Positions 1 through 7,080 are shown, counted from the stretch's first letter. The stretch is 12,706 bases of DNA from Lysobacterales bacterium (GCA_015655035.1 JAATFS010000359.1:1-12706); one strand, 5' to 3'. A program made the numbers and translations. Notes: generated by a model not told the origin, from the letters alone.

Positions 1-1
1 C

Positions 2-559
2 ATGAAGCGCTATCGCACATACGACTTTCCTACCGAGCAGGTACGTCGCTTCCTGGAACCGGGTCCGATCGTGCTGGTCAGCTCCGCCTGGAAAGGCGAG
101 CACGACATCATGACCATGGGCTGGCACATGGTGCTGGAATTCTCGCCCTCGCTGATCGCCTGCTGCATCTCCAGCGCCAATCACAGCTTCGAGCTGATAC
201 GCCGCAGCAAGCAATGCGTGATCAACCTGCCCACCGCCGACCTTCTCGACACCGTGATCGGCATCGGCAACAGTACCGGCACCGAAATCGACAAGTTCGA
301 GCACTTCGGGCTGACCGCCCTGCCCAGCGAGCGCGTCGATGCGCCGCGCATCGCCGAGTGCTACGCCAGCTTCGAGTGCCGTTTGCACGACGGCAGCCAG
401 ATCGGCAAGTACAACCTGTTCGTCTGGGAAGTGGTGAAGGCCCACGTGGCGCGCTCGCCCAAACTGCCGGCCACCGTGCATTACCGGGGCGAAGGCCAGT
501 TCATGCTGTCCGGCGCGGAAGTCTCGCGCCGACGGCTGTTCAAGCCGGAGATGCTGTGA
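2..559 (+). CDS. Flavin reductase-like protein (FMN-binding split barrel)
   Basis: This 185-residue soluble protein has the look of the flavin reductase-like/DIM6-NTAB family, which binds FMN in a split beta-barrel. Some members reduce free flavin with NAD(P)H for a partner monooxygenase. Supporting features are the early strand GPIVLVSSAW (21-30), the IMTMGWHMVLEFSP stretch (36-49), the S-x-HSFELI-x-x-S-x-x-CVINLP segment (about 58-77) and a family-like KFEHFGLT (98-105). The usual GDH-x-x-F-x-GEV is replaced here by GKYNLFVWEVV (135-145). The ATG lies on the second base of the window, so its ribosome binding site and any upstream start cannot be seen. The length is normal for the family, so the gene is probably complete. 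It converges on the lipoprotein gene with only 18 bases between stops, and no hairpin fits in that gap. No partner oxygenase is in view, so the substrate is unknown. Confidence 0.85.
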   Translation: MKRYRTYDFPTEQVRRFLEPGPIVLVSSAWKGEHDIMTMGWHMVLEFSPSLIACCISSANHSFELIRRSKQCVINLPTADLLDTVIGIGNSTGTEIDKFEHFGLTALPSERVDAPRIAECYASFECRLHDGSQIGKYNLFVWEVVKAHVARSPKLPATVHYRGEGQFMLSGAEVSRRRLFKPEML

Positions 560-577
560 ACCGGCAGCGATGGCACA

Positions 578-1153
578 TCAACGCCCCATCCTACCGGACC
601 TGACACTGGCGCGGCCCTGCGCCACCTCGAAGGTGAAGGCGAACGACAGCGTCACCGGCACCGCTTCGATCCGCTGCGCACCTTTGCAATCGTCCGCCGT
701 GGAAGACCGCCGCATGCCAGCGGCAAAGGTGCAGACCGCCGCTGGCTCGAAGCGCCAGTGCGTCAGCTTGTCCAACGTGACACGCATGAGATCGGCATTG
801 GCATCCGCTGCGCCGGCGCGGCACTCGTCGCGATCGGTCAACGGTTCGACCCGCACCACCTGCCCGCTGGCGGAAACGATCACGCGTGCGCAAACCGTGG
901 TCGGTGCCAGCGCCTGTCGCGGTGAATCCACCGGCAGCTGTGGATTGCCGGTCTCCAGCGCGCGCGGCATGCGAAACGCCTCGCTCGCTCCCATTTCATA
1001 CTGAGCCAATGCACCAGCGGCGGCGGCGACGGGCGCCGCCGGCAGCATGCGCTGGTCTACTGAATCATGACGACGGCTGGTCTCCTGCGCCGGCCGACTC
1101 GCGCAGCCAGCCAACGACGCCAGCAGCAGCATCGCCCCCGCGCCGCGCCTCAT
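578..1153 (-). CDS. Lipoprotein with TonB C-terminal-like domain, third gene of the blaI-type operon
   Basis: This 191-residue predicted lipoprotein has a signal peptide MRRGAGAMLLLASLAGC with lipobox LAGC and lipidated Cys17. Ala at +2 suggests outer-membrane retention. After a low-complexity Ala/Pro linker (about 18-80), residues about 85-175 resemble a TonB C-terminal fold: VCARVIVSASGQVVRVEPL, then a helix ending THWRFEPA, then a strand VPVTLSFAFTFEV. The WRFEPA and final strand match the equivalent WRFTPA and IRFEL of the gene upstream. Two cysteines (in VCARV and AVCTF), and another in DDCKG, could form disulfides in the periplasm. The start is set by the lipobox and by the ATGA overlap (1150-1153) with the stop of the M56 gene, which implies translational coupling. 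A longer open frame reaches 1294 but would bury the signal peptide. The function is unknown; a partner or ligand-presenting subunit for the M56 sensor is an inference. Confidence 0.8.
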   Translation of the reverse strand: MRRGAGAMLLLASLAGCASRPAQETSRRHDSVDQRMLPAAPVAAAAGALAQYEMGASEAFRMPRALETGNPQLPVDSPRQALAPTTVCARVIVSASGQVVRVEPLTDRDECRAGAADANADLMRVTLDKLTHWRFEPAAVCTFAAGMRRSSTADDCKGAQRIEAVPVTLSFAFTFEVAQGRASVRSGRMGR

Positions 1154-2442
1154 CGCCTGCTCCCAGCGAAGGCCACTGCCGGCACAGGGGACGATGACCT
1201 GGCAGGCGGGTCCAGCTCGAACCTGATGGGCACTCGAATGCGGCTGGCGACCGCACTGCCGTTCTCCACTGCCGGCGTGAAGCGCCAGCTCCACGCAGCC
1301 TGCCGCGCCACGGTATCGAACACACCCTGCGGCTCGCTGTGCTCGATCCGTACCTGTGACGGCACGCCGCGTTCATCGATATCGATAAGCAGGATCACCC
1401 TGCCGGTGACCTGGTCATCGAACGCCGCCTGCGGGTAAGCCGGCGGCGCCATCTCGCCGCGGCTTTCGGCGGCTGCGTGTTTGAACGACGCTGGCGCCGT
1501 GCTACCCGGCTGCGGCGCGGTCCTTTCCAACATCGAAATGGCGGTCGCCATCGAACTGGGCTGCATCGTCCATGCCGCGTAGGCTGCTGCCGCCACCACT
1601 GCGAACACCAGCAACAAGGATGCGCGGACGCGCATCTGCCCTGGCGGAGTACGCCCCAACTGCACGACGCGCTCCTTGAGCGGATGTGGCGAATGCCAAT
1701 GGCACCCCGACGGCGACAGGCCTTCCACGCACTGCGACTTGAGCATCGCCATGCCGTACCGCTTGCGGCTGGCTGGGTGGCGTGCCATCAGCGAAGCATC
1801 GCAGGCCAATTCCTGATCACGCCGGAAGCGTCGCCACGCCAGGTGTAGCAATGGGTTGAACCAGTTGACGCAGAGCAGCGCGATGGCCACGAGATTGGCC
1901 CACGGGTCGGCGCGTGCCACATGCATGCGCTCATGGGCCACGATCAGTTCGCGCTCTGCGGCATCGTGACGTTGCTCGAAATCCTCTGGCAGCACGATCC
2001 GGGGCCGCCATGCACCGACCACCGCCGGCAGCTGCGCGCCGGTATGCGAGGAGACCCAGGTCCCGTTGGCGCCCGCCAGCAGCGGACCAAGCGAGCGCAC
2101 ATAGCGACGCTGCCTCCGCCAAAAAAATATTGCGAGCAGCAGCGCCCCCACGCCCCAGATCGTCAATACCCCCTGCACCCATGAGATTCCCGCCGTTGGC
2201 GCCGGCAACATCTCCAGTTCCAGCATCAAGCTCGCATGCAACGGCAGCGCGAACAGCGGCGGCGTACTGGGCGCCGGCACCCCTGCCGCGACGATGCTGG
2301 CCGGCACGCAAAGCCACAGCGCATAGCTCGCACGCGCCCCCAACCACGCCCGCAGGCGGCCATTGGCCAAGAGCAACGCCAGCGCTAGCACACTGGCAAC
2401 CAGCGTTATTTCGATCAACTCACGCAGCAGTTCATTGCCCAT
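1150..2442 (-). CDS. M56 (BlaR1/MecR1-type) membrane metallopeptidase with C-terminal TonB-like domain
   Basis: A 430-residue inner-membrane zinc protease predicted to sense a signal and inactivate the BlaI-type repressor encoded just upstream. Hydrophobic segments lie at about 12-27, 40-54, 89-108, 184-193 and 273-291. The cytoplasmic protease core has HEXXH as HERMH (170-174) and the distal E-L-A-C-D (211-215), as in M56 peptidases. After the last membrane segment comes a linker and then a TonB-type domain (about 335-410): PPAYPQAAF, a G-R-V-I-L-L-I-D-I-D strand, WSWRFTPA, and VPIRFEL. BlaR1 and MecR1 instead carry a penicillin-binding sensor domain at this place, and none is present here. 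The ATG at 2442 gives a proper first membrane helix. The open frame runs 99 codons further upstream, but that part is antisense-like and overlaps the repressor. The gene overlaps the repressor stop by 11 bases. The activating ligand is unknown. Confidence 0.9.
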   Translation of the reverse strand: MGNELLRELIEITLVASVLALALLLANGRLRAWLGARASYALWLCVPASIVAAGVPAPSTPPLFALPLHASLMLELEMLPAPTAGISWVQGVLTIWGVGALLLAIFFWRRQRRYVRSLGPLLAGANGTWVSSHTGAQLPAVVGAWRPRIVLPEDFEQRHDAAERELIVAHERMHVARADPWANLVAIALLCVNWFNPLLHLAWRRFRRDQELACDASLMARHPASRKRYGMAMLKSQCVEGLSPSGCHWHSPHPLKERVVQLGRTPPGQMRVRASLLLVFAVVAAAAYAAWTMQPSSMATAISMLERTAPQPGSTAPASFKHAAAESRGEMAPPAYPQAAFDDQVTGRVILLIDIDERGVPSQVRIEHSEPQGVFDTVARQAAWSWRFTPAVENGSAVASRIRVPIRFELDPPARSSSPVPAVAFAGSRR

Positions 2443-2800
2443 CGTCCAGCTCCTGGAGGAGGCGCTTGAGCTCGGCGATGTCGGCCGGTCTGAGCTGGCC
2501 ACGTTCGCTGAAATGCGCCACCAGCGGCGCCACCCGCCCCCCGAACACCCGTTGCAACAGACCCTCGCTCTGCTGCTGTACCCACTGCTCACGTTCGAGC
2601 ACGGGCGAATACAGATAACGCCGGCCATCCTTGCTCGCACGGATGGCGCCTTTGTTGAGCAAGCGATTGAGCAATGTCTTGACCGTCGCTTCGGCCCAGT
2701 CGCTGTGGCCGACCAACGCCGCCACCACTTCGTCCGCACTGCGCGGCTGACGTTCCCACAACACCTGCATCACCCTGGCTTCGGATTCACTGATCGACAT
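2432..2800 (-). CDS. BlaI/MecI/CopY-family transcriptional repressor
   Basis: A 122-residue winged-helix repressor of the BlaI/MecI family. The N-terminal half has ISESEARVMQVLWE (3-16), SADEVVAAL (21-29) and the recognition region WAEATVKTLLNRLLNKG (35-51), followed by the wing R-x-Y-L-Y-S-P (61-66). The C-terminal dimerisation part contains PLVAHF (92-98 region), which aligns with the LVLNF segment of staphylococcal BlaI. BlaI/MecI are cut between Asn101 and Phe102 there, so His97-Phe98 is the candidate cleavage point here. The ATG at 2800 has AGG eight bases upstream, inside an operator palindrome. It is the first gene of the operon with the M56 protease, and the pairing matches the known repressor/sensor-protease arrangement. 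It probably represses its own operon. CopY-like metal sensing is less likely because no CxC motifs are present. Confidence 0.93.
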   Translation of the reverse strand: MSISESEARVMQVLWERQPRSADEVVAALVGHSDWAEATVKTLLNRLLNKGAIRASKDGRRYLYSPVLEREQWVQQQSEGLLQRVFGGRVAPLVAHFSERGQLRPADIAELKRLLQELDDGQ

Positions 2801-2801
2801 C

Positions 2802-2817
2802 GATTACACCTGTAATT
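2802..2817. promoter_or_regulatory. Operator 1 of the BlaI-type repressor (overlaps its ribosome binding site)
   Basis: The sequence GATTACACCTGTAATT is a palindrome of form GATTAC-N4-GTAATt, with one mismatch in the outer pair. It also contains TACA-N2-TGTA, the known core of BlaI/MecI operators. It lies directly before the repressor start and contains the AGG of the ribosome binding site. Confidence 0.75.
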
Positions 2818-2823
2818 TTTATT

Positions 2824-2839
2824 GATTACGCGCGTAATC
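2824..2839. promoter_or_regulatory. Operator 2 of the BlaI-type repressor (perfect 16-bp palindrome)
   Basis: GATTACGCGCGTAATC is a perfect 16-base palindrome sharing both arms with the neighbouring site. The centres of the two sites are 22 bp apart, about two helical turns, so dimers would sit on the same face of the DNA. It occupies the spacer and -10 of the repressor promoter. Confidence 0.8.
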
Positions 2840-2853
2840 ATAAGCATTGTCAA
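2825..2853 (-). promoter_or_regulatory. Probable sigma-70 promoter of the repressor operon
   Basis: On the minus strand a perfect -35 TTGACA (2848-2853) is followed after 17 bases by CGTAAT (2825-2830, four of six matches to TATAAT). Operator 2 covers the -10 and much of the spacer, so repressor binding would block polymerase. A start point near 2818-2820 would place operator 1 in the untranslated leader. The -10 is weak, so its exact position is uncertain. Confidence 0.6.
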
Positions 2854-2994
2854 GCCCAGCCCGCATTGCGGTAAAACCCGCCATCCATCGCGCTCGAGGC
2901 GGTATCGCGCCCCTTCTCCAATGCCGTTCTTCACGACGTCCGTGCAGGCGCTTGCGGCAAGGTGGCGTTTCGTTTTCTGTTGCTGGAGTCACCG

Positions 2995-3975
2995 ATGCTC
3001 GTTCGCCTGTCCGCCATGACGTCCTTTATCGCACTGGCGCTGGCCACGACCTCTGCGGCAATGGCGCAAGCGGTGCCCGCAGCACCTCCACCGATGCCAG
3101 CGCCGGTCACTCCGCCCGCGCCGATCAACATCGACGTACGCTCGGATCTGCATGCGCAGGTTTTGCTGGATCGGGCACATTTTTCACCCGGCCAGATCGA
3201 TGGCAAGATCGGCTCGAACCAGCGGCGAGCCGTCGCCGGCTTCCAGGCTGCACACGGGCTCGGCACCAGTGGTGAACTCGACGACGCCACCTGGCAGGCG
3301 TTACAGCCCGACGCCACCCCACCGCTGGCCAGCTACACGCTGACGGCCGAAGACGTCGCCGGTCCGTTCGCCGCGCTGCCGAGCCGTCCTTCCGAGCAGG
3401 CCAAGCTGGCCGCGCTGGGATATGCCTCGGTGGAAGAATCGCTGGGCGAACGCTTCCACGCCGATCCCGAACTGCTGCGCACGCTCAATCCGGGCACTGA
3501 CTTCAACAAGGCCGGCAGCCGGATCCAGGTACCCAATATCGGCACCCCATTGCCACTGGCCAAGGCCGCCAAGCTGGTGGTCGACAAGTCCGACTCCACG
3601 CTGCGCTTGCTCGACGCCGCCGGCAATGTCTATGCGCAGGTCCCGGTATCGTCCGGCAGCAAGCACGATCCGCTGCCGATCGGCGAGTGGAAGATCCTCG
3701 GCATCTCGCGCAACCCCACCTACCACTACAACCCCAAGTTGTTCTGGGATGCGCGCCAGGGCGAAACCAAGGCCACGCTGCCCGCTGGCCCCAACAATCC
3801 GGTGGGCGTGGTGTGGATCGATCTCTCCAAGCCGCATTACGGCTTGCACGGCACGCCCGCGCCCGGTCATATCGGCAAGACCGAATCGCATGGCTGCGTA
3901 CGCATGACCAATTGGGATGCAATGCAGATCGCCAACGCCGTCGATGCGTCGGTCCCCGTGCTGATGCAGAAGTAA
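2995..3975 (+). CDS. Exported L,D-transpeptidase (YkuD) with peptidoglycan-binding domain
   Basis: A 326-residue predicted periplasmic L,D-transpeptidase. Enzymes of this class form 3-3 cross-links or attach proteins to peptidoglycan through a cysteine. The order is: signal peptide about 1-26 ending AMAQA; Pro/Ala-rich linker; PG_binding_1-like domain about 50-103 (SPGQIDGKIGSNQRRAVAGFQ and DDATWQAL); a LysM-like segment about 145-182 (FHADPELLRTLNPG and IQVPN); YkuD catalytic domain about 192-324. The catalytic signature is H285-G-T-P, then S298-H-G-C301-V-R-M, with Cys301 as nucleophile. The ATG at 2995 is preferred because GGAG sits six bases upstream and it begins a clean signal peptide; an in-frame ATG at 2962 lacks both. 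It is transcribed away from the repressor operon across a shared 194-base region and is followed 6 bases later by an M23 peptidase, suggesting an operon for wall remodelling. Confidence 0.93.
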   Translation: MLVRLSAMTSFIALALATTSAAMAQAVPAAPPPMPAPVTPPAPINIDVRSDLHAQVLLDRAHFSPGQIDGKIGSNQRRAVAGFQAAHGLGTSGELDDATWQALQPDATPPLASYTLTAEDVAGPFAALPSRPSEQAKLAALGYASVEESLGERFHADPELLRTLNPGTDFNKAGSRIQVPNIGTPLPLAKAAKLVVDKSDSTLRLLDAAGNVYAQVPVSSGSKHDPLPIGEWKILGISRNPTYHYNPKLFWDARQGETKATLPAGPNNPVGVVWIDLSKPHYGLHGTPAPGHIGKTESHGCVRMTNWDAMQIANAVDASVPVLMQK

Positions 3976-3981
3976 TCGACC

Positions 3982-4635
3982 ATGAAGGTACTGCCGACCA
4001 TCGTACTAGGGCTGTTGCTGGGCGCTGCGGGCTATGCATGGCTGCAATGGCGCGACCCGGGCGCGCAGGCCACGGTGACGCCCGCAAGCGAGGCGGCCGC
4101 GCCGCTCCCTCGCAGCGATGCCTCCGCAGCGCCCGCGCCCACTGCTGCCATCGGCGAATCCGATCGGCCCGGACCGTTGCCACCGGCCGACTCACAGCAC
4201 CTGGTCTTGCCGGTACAAGGCGTCCCCGCCGATCAATTGCAGGACACGTTCACCGACGCGCGCAGCGAAGCCCGCGTGCACGACGCGATCGACATCCTCG
4301 CCCCGGAAGGCACGCCGGTACTGGCAGTGGCCGATGGCCACGTGGAGAAATTGTTCGACAGCGAACGCGGCGGCCTCACCGTGTACCAGTTCGAGCCGAG
4401 CGGCCGCTACTGCTACTACTACGCCCACCTGCAACGCTATGCCGACAGACTGGCCGAGAAACAGCCGATCAAGCGCGGCCAGGTGATCGGCTACGTGGGC
4501 AGTACCGGCAACGCCGATCCCACCACACCGCATCTGCACTTCGAGATCCAGCGCCTGGGCCCGGAAAAACAGTGGTGGAAGGGCGAGCCACTCAACCCCT
4601 ACCCGATCCTGCACGGCGATCAGCCGCTTCAATGA
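3982..4635 (+). CDS. Membrane-anchored M23 family peptidoglycan endopeptidase
   Basis: A 217-residue predicted zinc endopeptidase of the M23 (lysostaphin/LytM) type, which cuts peptide cross-links in peptidoglycan. Residues about 4-21 form a hydrophobic N-terminal segment without an obvious cleavage site, probably an inner-membrane anchor. An Ala/Pro-rich linker follows to about 72. The catalytic domain has the zinc ligands H100-x3-D104 (HDAID), then YYYAHL with His149, and H184-L-H186 (HLHFEIQ). All key LytM residues are therefore present and the enzyme should be active. The ATG is 6 bases after the transpeptidase stop, with only a weak purine stretch (AGAAG) before it, so translation may depend on the upstream gene. 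The pair would both open and re-join the wall. Its role in wall stress is inferred from the divergent BlaI-type operon. Confidence 0.9.
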   Translation: MKVLPTIVLGLLLGAAGYAWLQWRDPGAQATVTPASEAAAPLPRSDASAAPAPTAAIGESDRPGPLPPADSQHLVLPVQGVPADQLQDTFTDARSEARVHDAIDILAPEGTPVLAVADGHVEKLFDSERGGLTVYQFEPSGRYCYYYAHLQRYADRLAEKQPIKRGQVIGYVGSTGNADPTTPHLHFEIQRLGPEKQWWKGEPLNPYPILHGDQPLQ

Positions 4636-4640
4636 ACCGC

Positions 4641-4674
4641 CGTCTCCGCATCGCCATCCAGCGATGCGGAGACG
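4641..4674. terminator. Perfect 13-bp hairpin between converging genes, likely bidirectional terminator
   Basis: CGTCTCCGCATCG (4641-4653) and its exact complement (4662-4674) enclose an 8-base loop between the M23 and fecA stop codons. Neither side has a run of T, so it is not a classical intrinsic terminator. It may act as a transcript-end or 3'-protecting hairpin for both converging mRNAs. Confidence 0.6.
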
Positions 4675-4683
4675 AATCCCGAC

Positions 4684-7080
4684 TCAGAAGTCGAACGTTG
4701 CCTGCACATAGATCGTGCGTGGCACGCCCAGGTACTTGCCCTTGTTGTTGTCGTCGTAGGATCGGGTGAAGTAGTCACGATCGAATACATTCTTCACGCC
4801 GATGGCCAGCGCGAGATTGGCAAATTCCGGTCCGAAATCGTAGCCGGCACGGGTGTTCCAGACCGCATAGCCGGGAATCCGGCCGGTACTGCCATCGGCG
4901 CTGGCCGCACGGGTGTTTTCGTTATCGGCGTATTGCGAGGATTGCACCTGCATGTCCAGGTCGAAACGCCAGGCGTCCTTGCTGTAGCCGGCGCCCAGCA
5001 AGCCCTTGCTCCGCGAGGAGAACGGCACCAGGTTACCCTGGTTCTCGCCTTCCTCGCGGATGCTCGCATCGACGTAGGCGTAGTTGGCATGCACATCCAG
5101 CCCGGCCAGCAGCGGCGACAGCGCCGACAGCTGGTAGGCCACGCTGGCCTCGATGCCCTGATGGCGGGTCTTGCCACGGGCGATGACGCTGTCGCTGGTC
5201 TGGCTGCTGTCGTACTGGTGATCGAAGTTGATCAGGAACACGCCGGCCTCGGCTTGCAGCTTGCCATCGTCATAGCGGGTACCCAGCTCCCAGGTGCGCG
5301 CTTTTTCCGGCTTGACCTCGTCGACCGCGACCCGGTTCGGCATCTGGCTGTATTGCACGCTGCCGAACGATCCCTCGGTGTTGGCATACAGGTTCCAGCG
5401 CTCGCTCAGGCGATAGAGCACGTTCAATGCCGGCAGCGCGGTGCGGTAGTCGCCGACGTAGGGCGTGGCGGTCAGCAGGTTGACCTGTTGCTGGTCGATG
5501 ATCTCGTAGCGGATACCCGGCGTCAGCGTCCAGCGGCCGATGTCGATGCGGTCGTCGATGTAGAACGCATGCGCTTCGGTCTGGCCACGGGTGTCGCGAT
5601 CGTTGCGGCTGCCGGTGGTCGGCAATGCGGCGGTGGGCGCGGCGCGATAGCGCAACTCATGGCTGGCCTCGTTGAGGTAGCGGTAGCCAATGCCGAGTTC
5701 GTGGTGCGCGGCGCCGGTCTGGAAGCCTTGCGAGAAACGCGCTTCCACACCGCGCACCCAGTAATAGCGCGGCGACAGCGAAACGAAATTGCCCTGGTCC
5801 AGGTAGCCGCTGCGCAGCGTGCGGGTGAAGAACGCATTCGCATTGAACTTGCGTTGCCCTTCGGCGTAGTCGTAGCCGGCACCGAACAGCGTGCGGCGAC
5901 CCCAGAAACGATCCTTGAAACGCGTGGACTGCGAGGGATCGCGCTCGAACTCGGCCTGGGTCAGGCCACCCGGCATGTCGGCCTCGCCGTCGTAGTACTG
6001 CCCGATGGCGTGCACGCTGTTGGCCTCGTCCAGTTGGTAATGCCCCTTCAGGATCAGGTCGTCGATGCGCGTACCGCTATGTTCGCGATAGTCGCTGCCG
6101 CGCGTGCCCGAGTACAGCAGCGCGCCGCCCAGGCCATTGTCGGCGGTGCCGCCGATCAGCAGGTTGCCGGACTTCTTGAATCCCTCGTGCTCCGACGATG
6201 GGCTGCTCTCCAGCTGGATGCCGCCCTTGATGGCGAACGTCTCGGGGATGGCGCGAGTGACGAAATTGACGATACCGCCAACGTTCTGCGGGCCATAGCG
6301 CACCGCGCCGCCTCCACGTACCACATCCACCGCATCCATGTTGCCGATCGACAGCGGCGCCAGCGACAGCTGCGGCTGGCCGTAAGGGGCGAACGGCACC
6401 GGGATGCCATCCATCAACACCGTCGAGCGCGTGGCCAGGCGCGGATTGAGTCCGCGAATACCGAAGTTCAACGCCATGTCGTGACTGCCGGTGCCATTGT
6501 TCTCCGGTGCGTTGACGCCGGGAATCTGGTTGAGCACCTCGCGCGGCGTGGCCGCCCCGATCTGGGCGAAGCGTTCGCGGCGGATCACGTCGCGCGCACC
6601 GGCGTGATCGAACACCCGCTCGCGTTCGGCCGCGCCGAGCCAGTCGCCCACCACCTCCAGCGCCGGCAACGTAGTGGTGCCGGGCTGCGCCGGGGCCGGG
6701 CCGACCGCGCCTGTGGTCTGCGGCGCGGCCACAGGCAGCGGCGCGGCCTCCAGGGTGAAGCTGCGCTCATCCTGCGCACGTGCGACCAAGCCAGTGCCGG
6801 CCAGCATCCGCGCCAGCGCCTCGGCCGGGGTGTACTGGCCCTGCACCGTGGTCGCGCGCAATCCGGCCACCTGGGACGGACTGAAGGCGATCAACATGCC
6901 GGCCTGGCGCCCCAGTGCGATCAGCGCCTGGTCCAGGGGACCCGATGCGATCTGGTAGGACTGCTGCGCGGTCGCGGCAGGCGCCGCCCAGGCGGGCGCG
7001 ACCGCGCCCACCAGGCTGGCCAGCAGCACGGCGCGCGCCAATGGGGTGGTCCGGGGTGAGCGGGTGATGCGTGGGAACAT
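4684..7080 (-). CDS. fecA: Ferric citrate TonB-dependent receptor and transducer FecA
   Basis: A 798-residue outer-membrane receptor that imports ferric citrate using TonB and signals to FecR. A signal peptide (about 1-32, ending AWAA) is followed by the STN signalling domain (about 40-110, SYQIASGPLDQALIALGRQ), a TonB-box-like LEVVGDWLG, the plug (about 155-265) and the 22-strand barrel ending in Phe (ATFDF). Long stretches match what I recall of E. coli FecA: GARDVIRRE, PENNGTGSHD, FGIRGLNPRLA, MDGIPVPFAPYGQPQLSLAP, VRGGGAVRYGPQ, RGSDYREHS, YYDGEADMPGGL, RTWELGTRYDDGKL and RSYDDNNKGKYLG. This makes ferric citrate the likely ligand rather than a generic siderophore. The ATG at 7080 is preceded by GGAGAG and starts the signal peptide. 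It lies 119 bases after fecR. The transport genes fecBCDE are not adjacent. Confidence 0.95.
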   Translation of the reverse strand: MFPRITRSPRTTPLARAVLLASLVGAVAPAWAAPAATAQQSYQIASGPLDQALIALGRQAGMLIAFSPSQVAGLRATTVQGQYTPAEALARMLAGTGLVARAQDERSFTLEAAPLPVAAPQTTGAVGPAPAQPGTTTLPALEVVGDWLGAAERERVFDHAGARDVIRRERFAQIGAATPREVLNQIPGVNAPENNGTGSHDMALNFGIRGLNPRLATRSTVLMDGIPVPFAPYGQPQLSLAPLSIGNMDAVDVVRGGGAVRYGPQNVGGIVNFVTRAIPETFAIKGGIQLESSPSSEHEGFKKSGNLLIGGTADNGLGGALLYSGTRGSDYREHSGTRIDDLILKGHYQLDEANSVHAIGQYYDGEADMPGGLTQAEFERDPSQSTRFKDRFWGRRTLFGAGYDYAEGQRKFNANAFFTRTLRSGYLDQGNFVSLSPRYYWVRGVEARFSQGFQTGAAHHELGIGYRYLNEASHELRYRAAPTAALPTTGSRNDRDTRGQTEAHAFYIDDRIDIGRWTLTPGIRYEIIDQQQVNLLTATPYVGDYRTALPALNVLYRLSERWNLYANTEGSFGSVQYSQMPNRVAVDEVKPEKARTWELGTRYDDGKLQAEAGVFLINFDHQYDSSQTSDSVIARGKTRHQGIEASVAYQLSALSPLLAGLDVHANYAYVDASIREEGENQGNLVPFSSRSKGLLGAGYSKDAWRFDLDMQVQSSQYADNENTRAASADGSTGRIPGYAVWNTRAGYDFGPEFANLALAIGVKNVFDRDYFTRSYDDNNKGKYLGVPRTIYVQATFDF

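Noticed and set aside
1154..1294. N-terminal extension of the lipoprotein gene
   Set aside because: It would overlap the end of the M56 gene and place the lipobox internally; the ATGA overlap at 1150-1153 is the natural start.
2443..2739. N-terminal extension of the M56 peptidase gene
   Set aside because: The extra 99 codons overlap the repressor gene in another frame and are Arg/Ser/Trp-rich; the ATG at 2442 gives a normal first membrane helix.
2962..2994. Earlier ATG for the L,D-transpeptidase
   Set aside because: It lacks a ribosome binding site, while GGAG lies six bases before the ATG at 2995, which begins a clean signal peptide.
4933..7059. Long plus-strand open frame (708 codons) opposite fecA
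   Set aside because: Antisense shadow of fecA with no recognisable domain or ribosome binding site; caused by codon bias at high GC.
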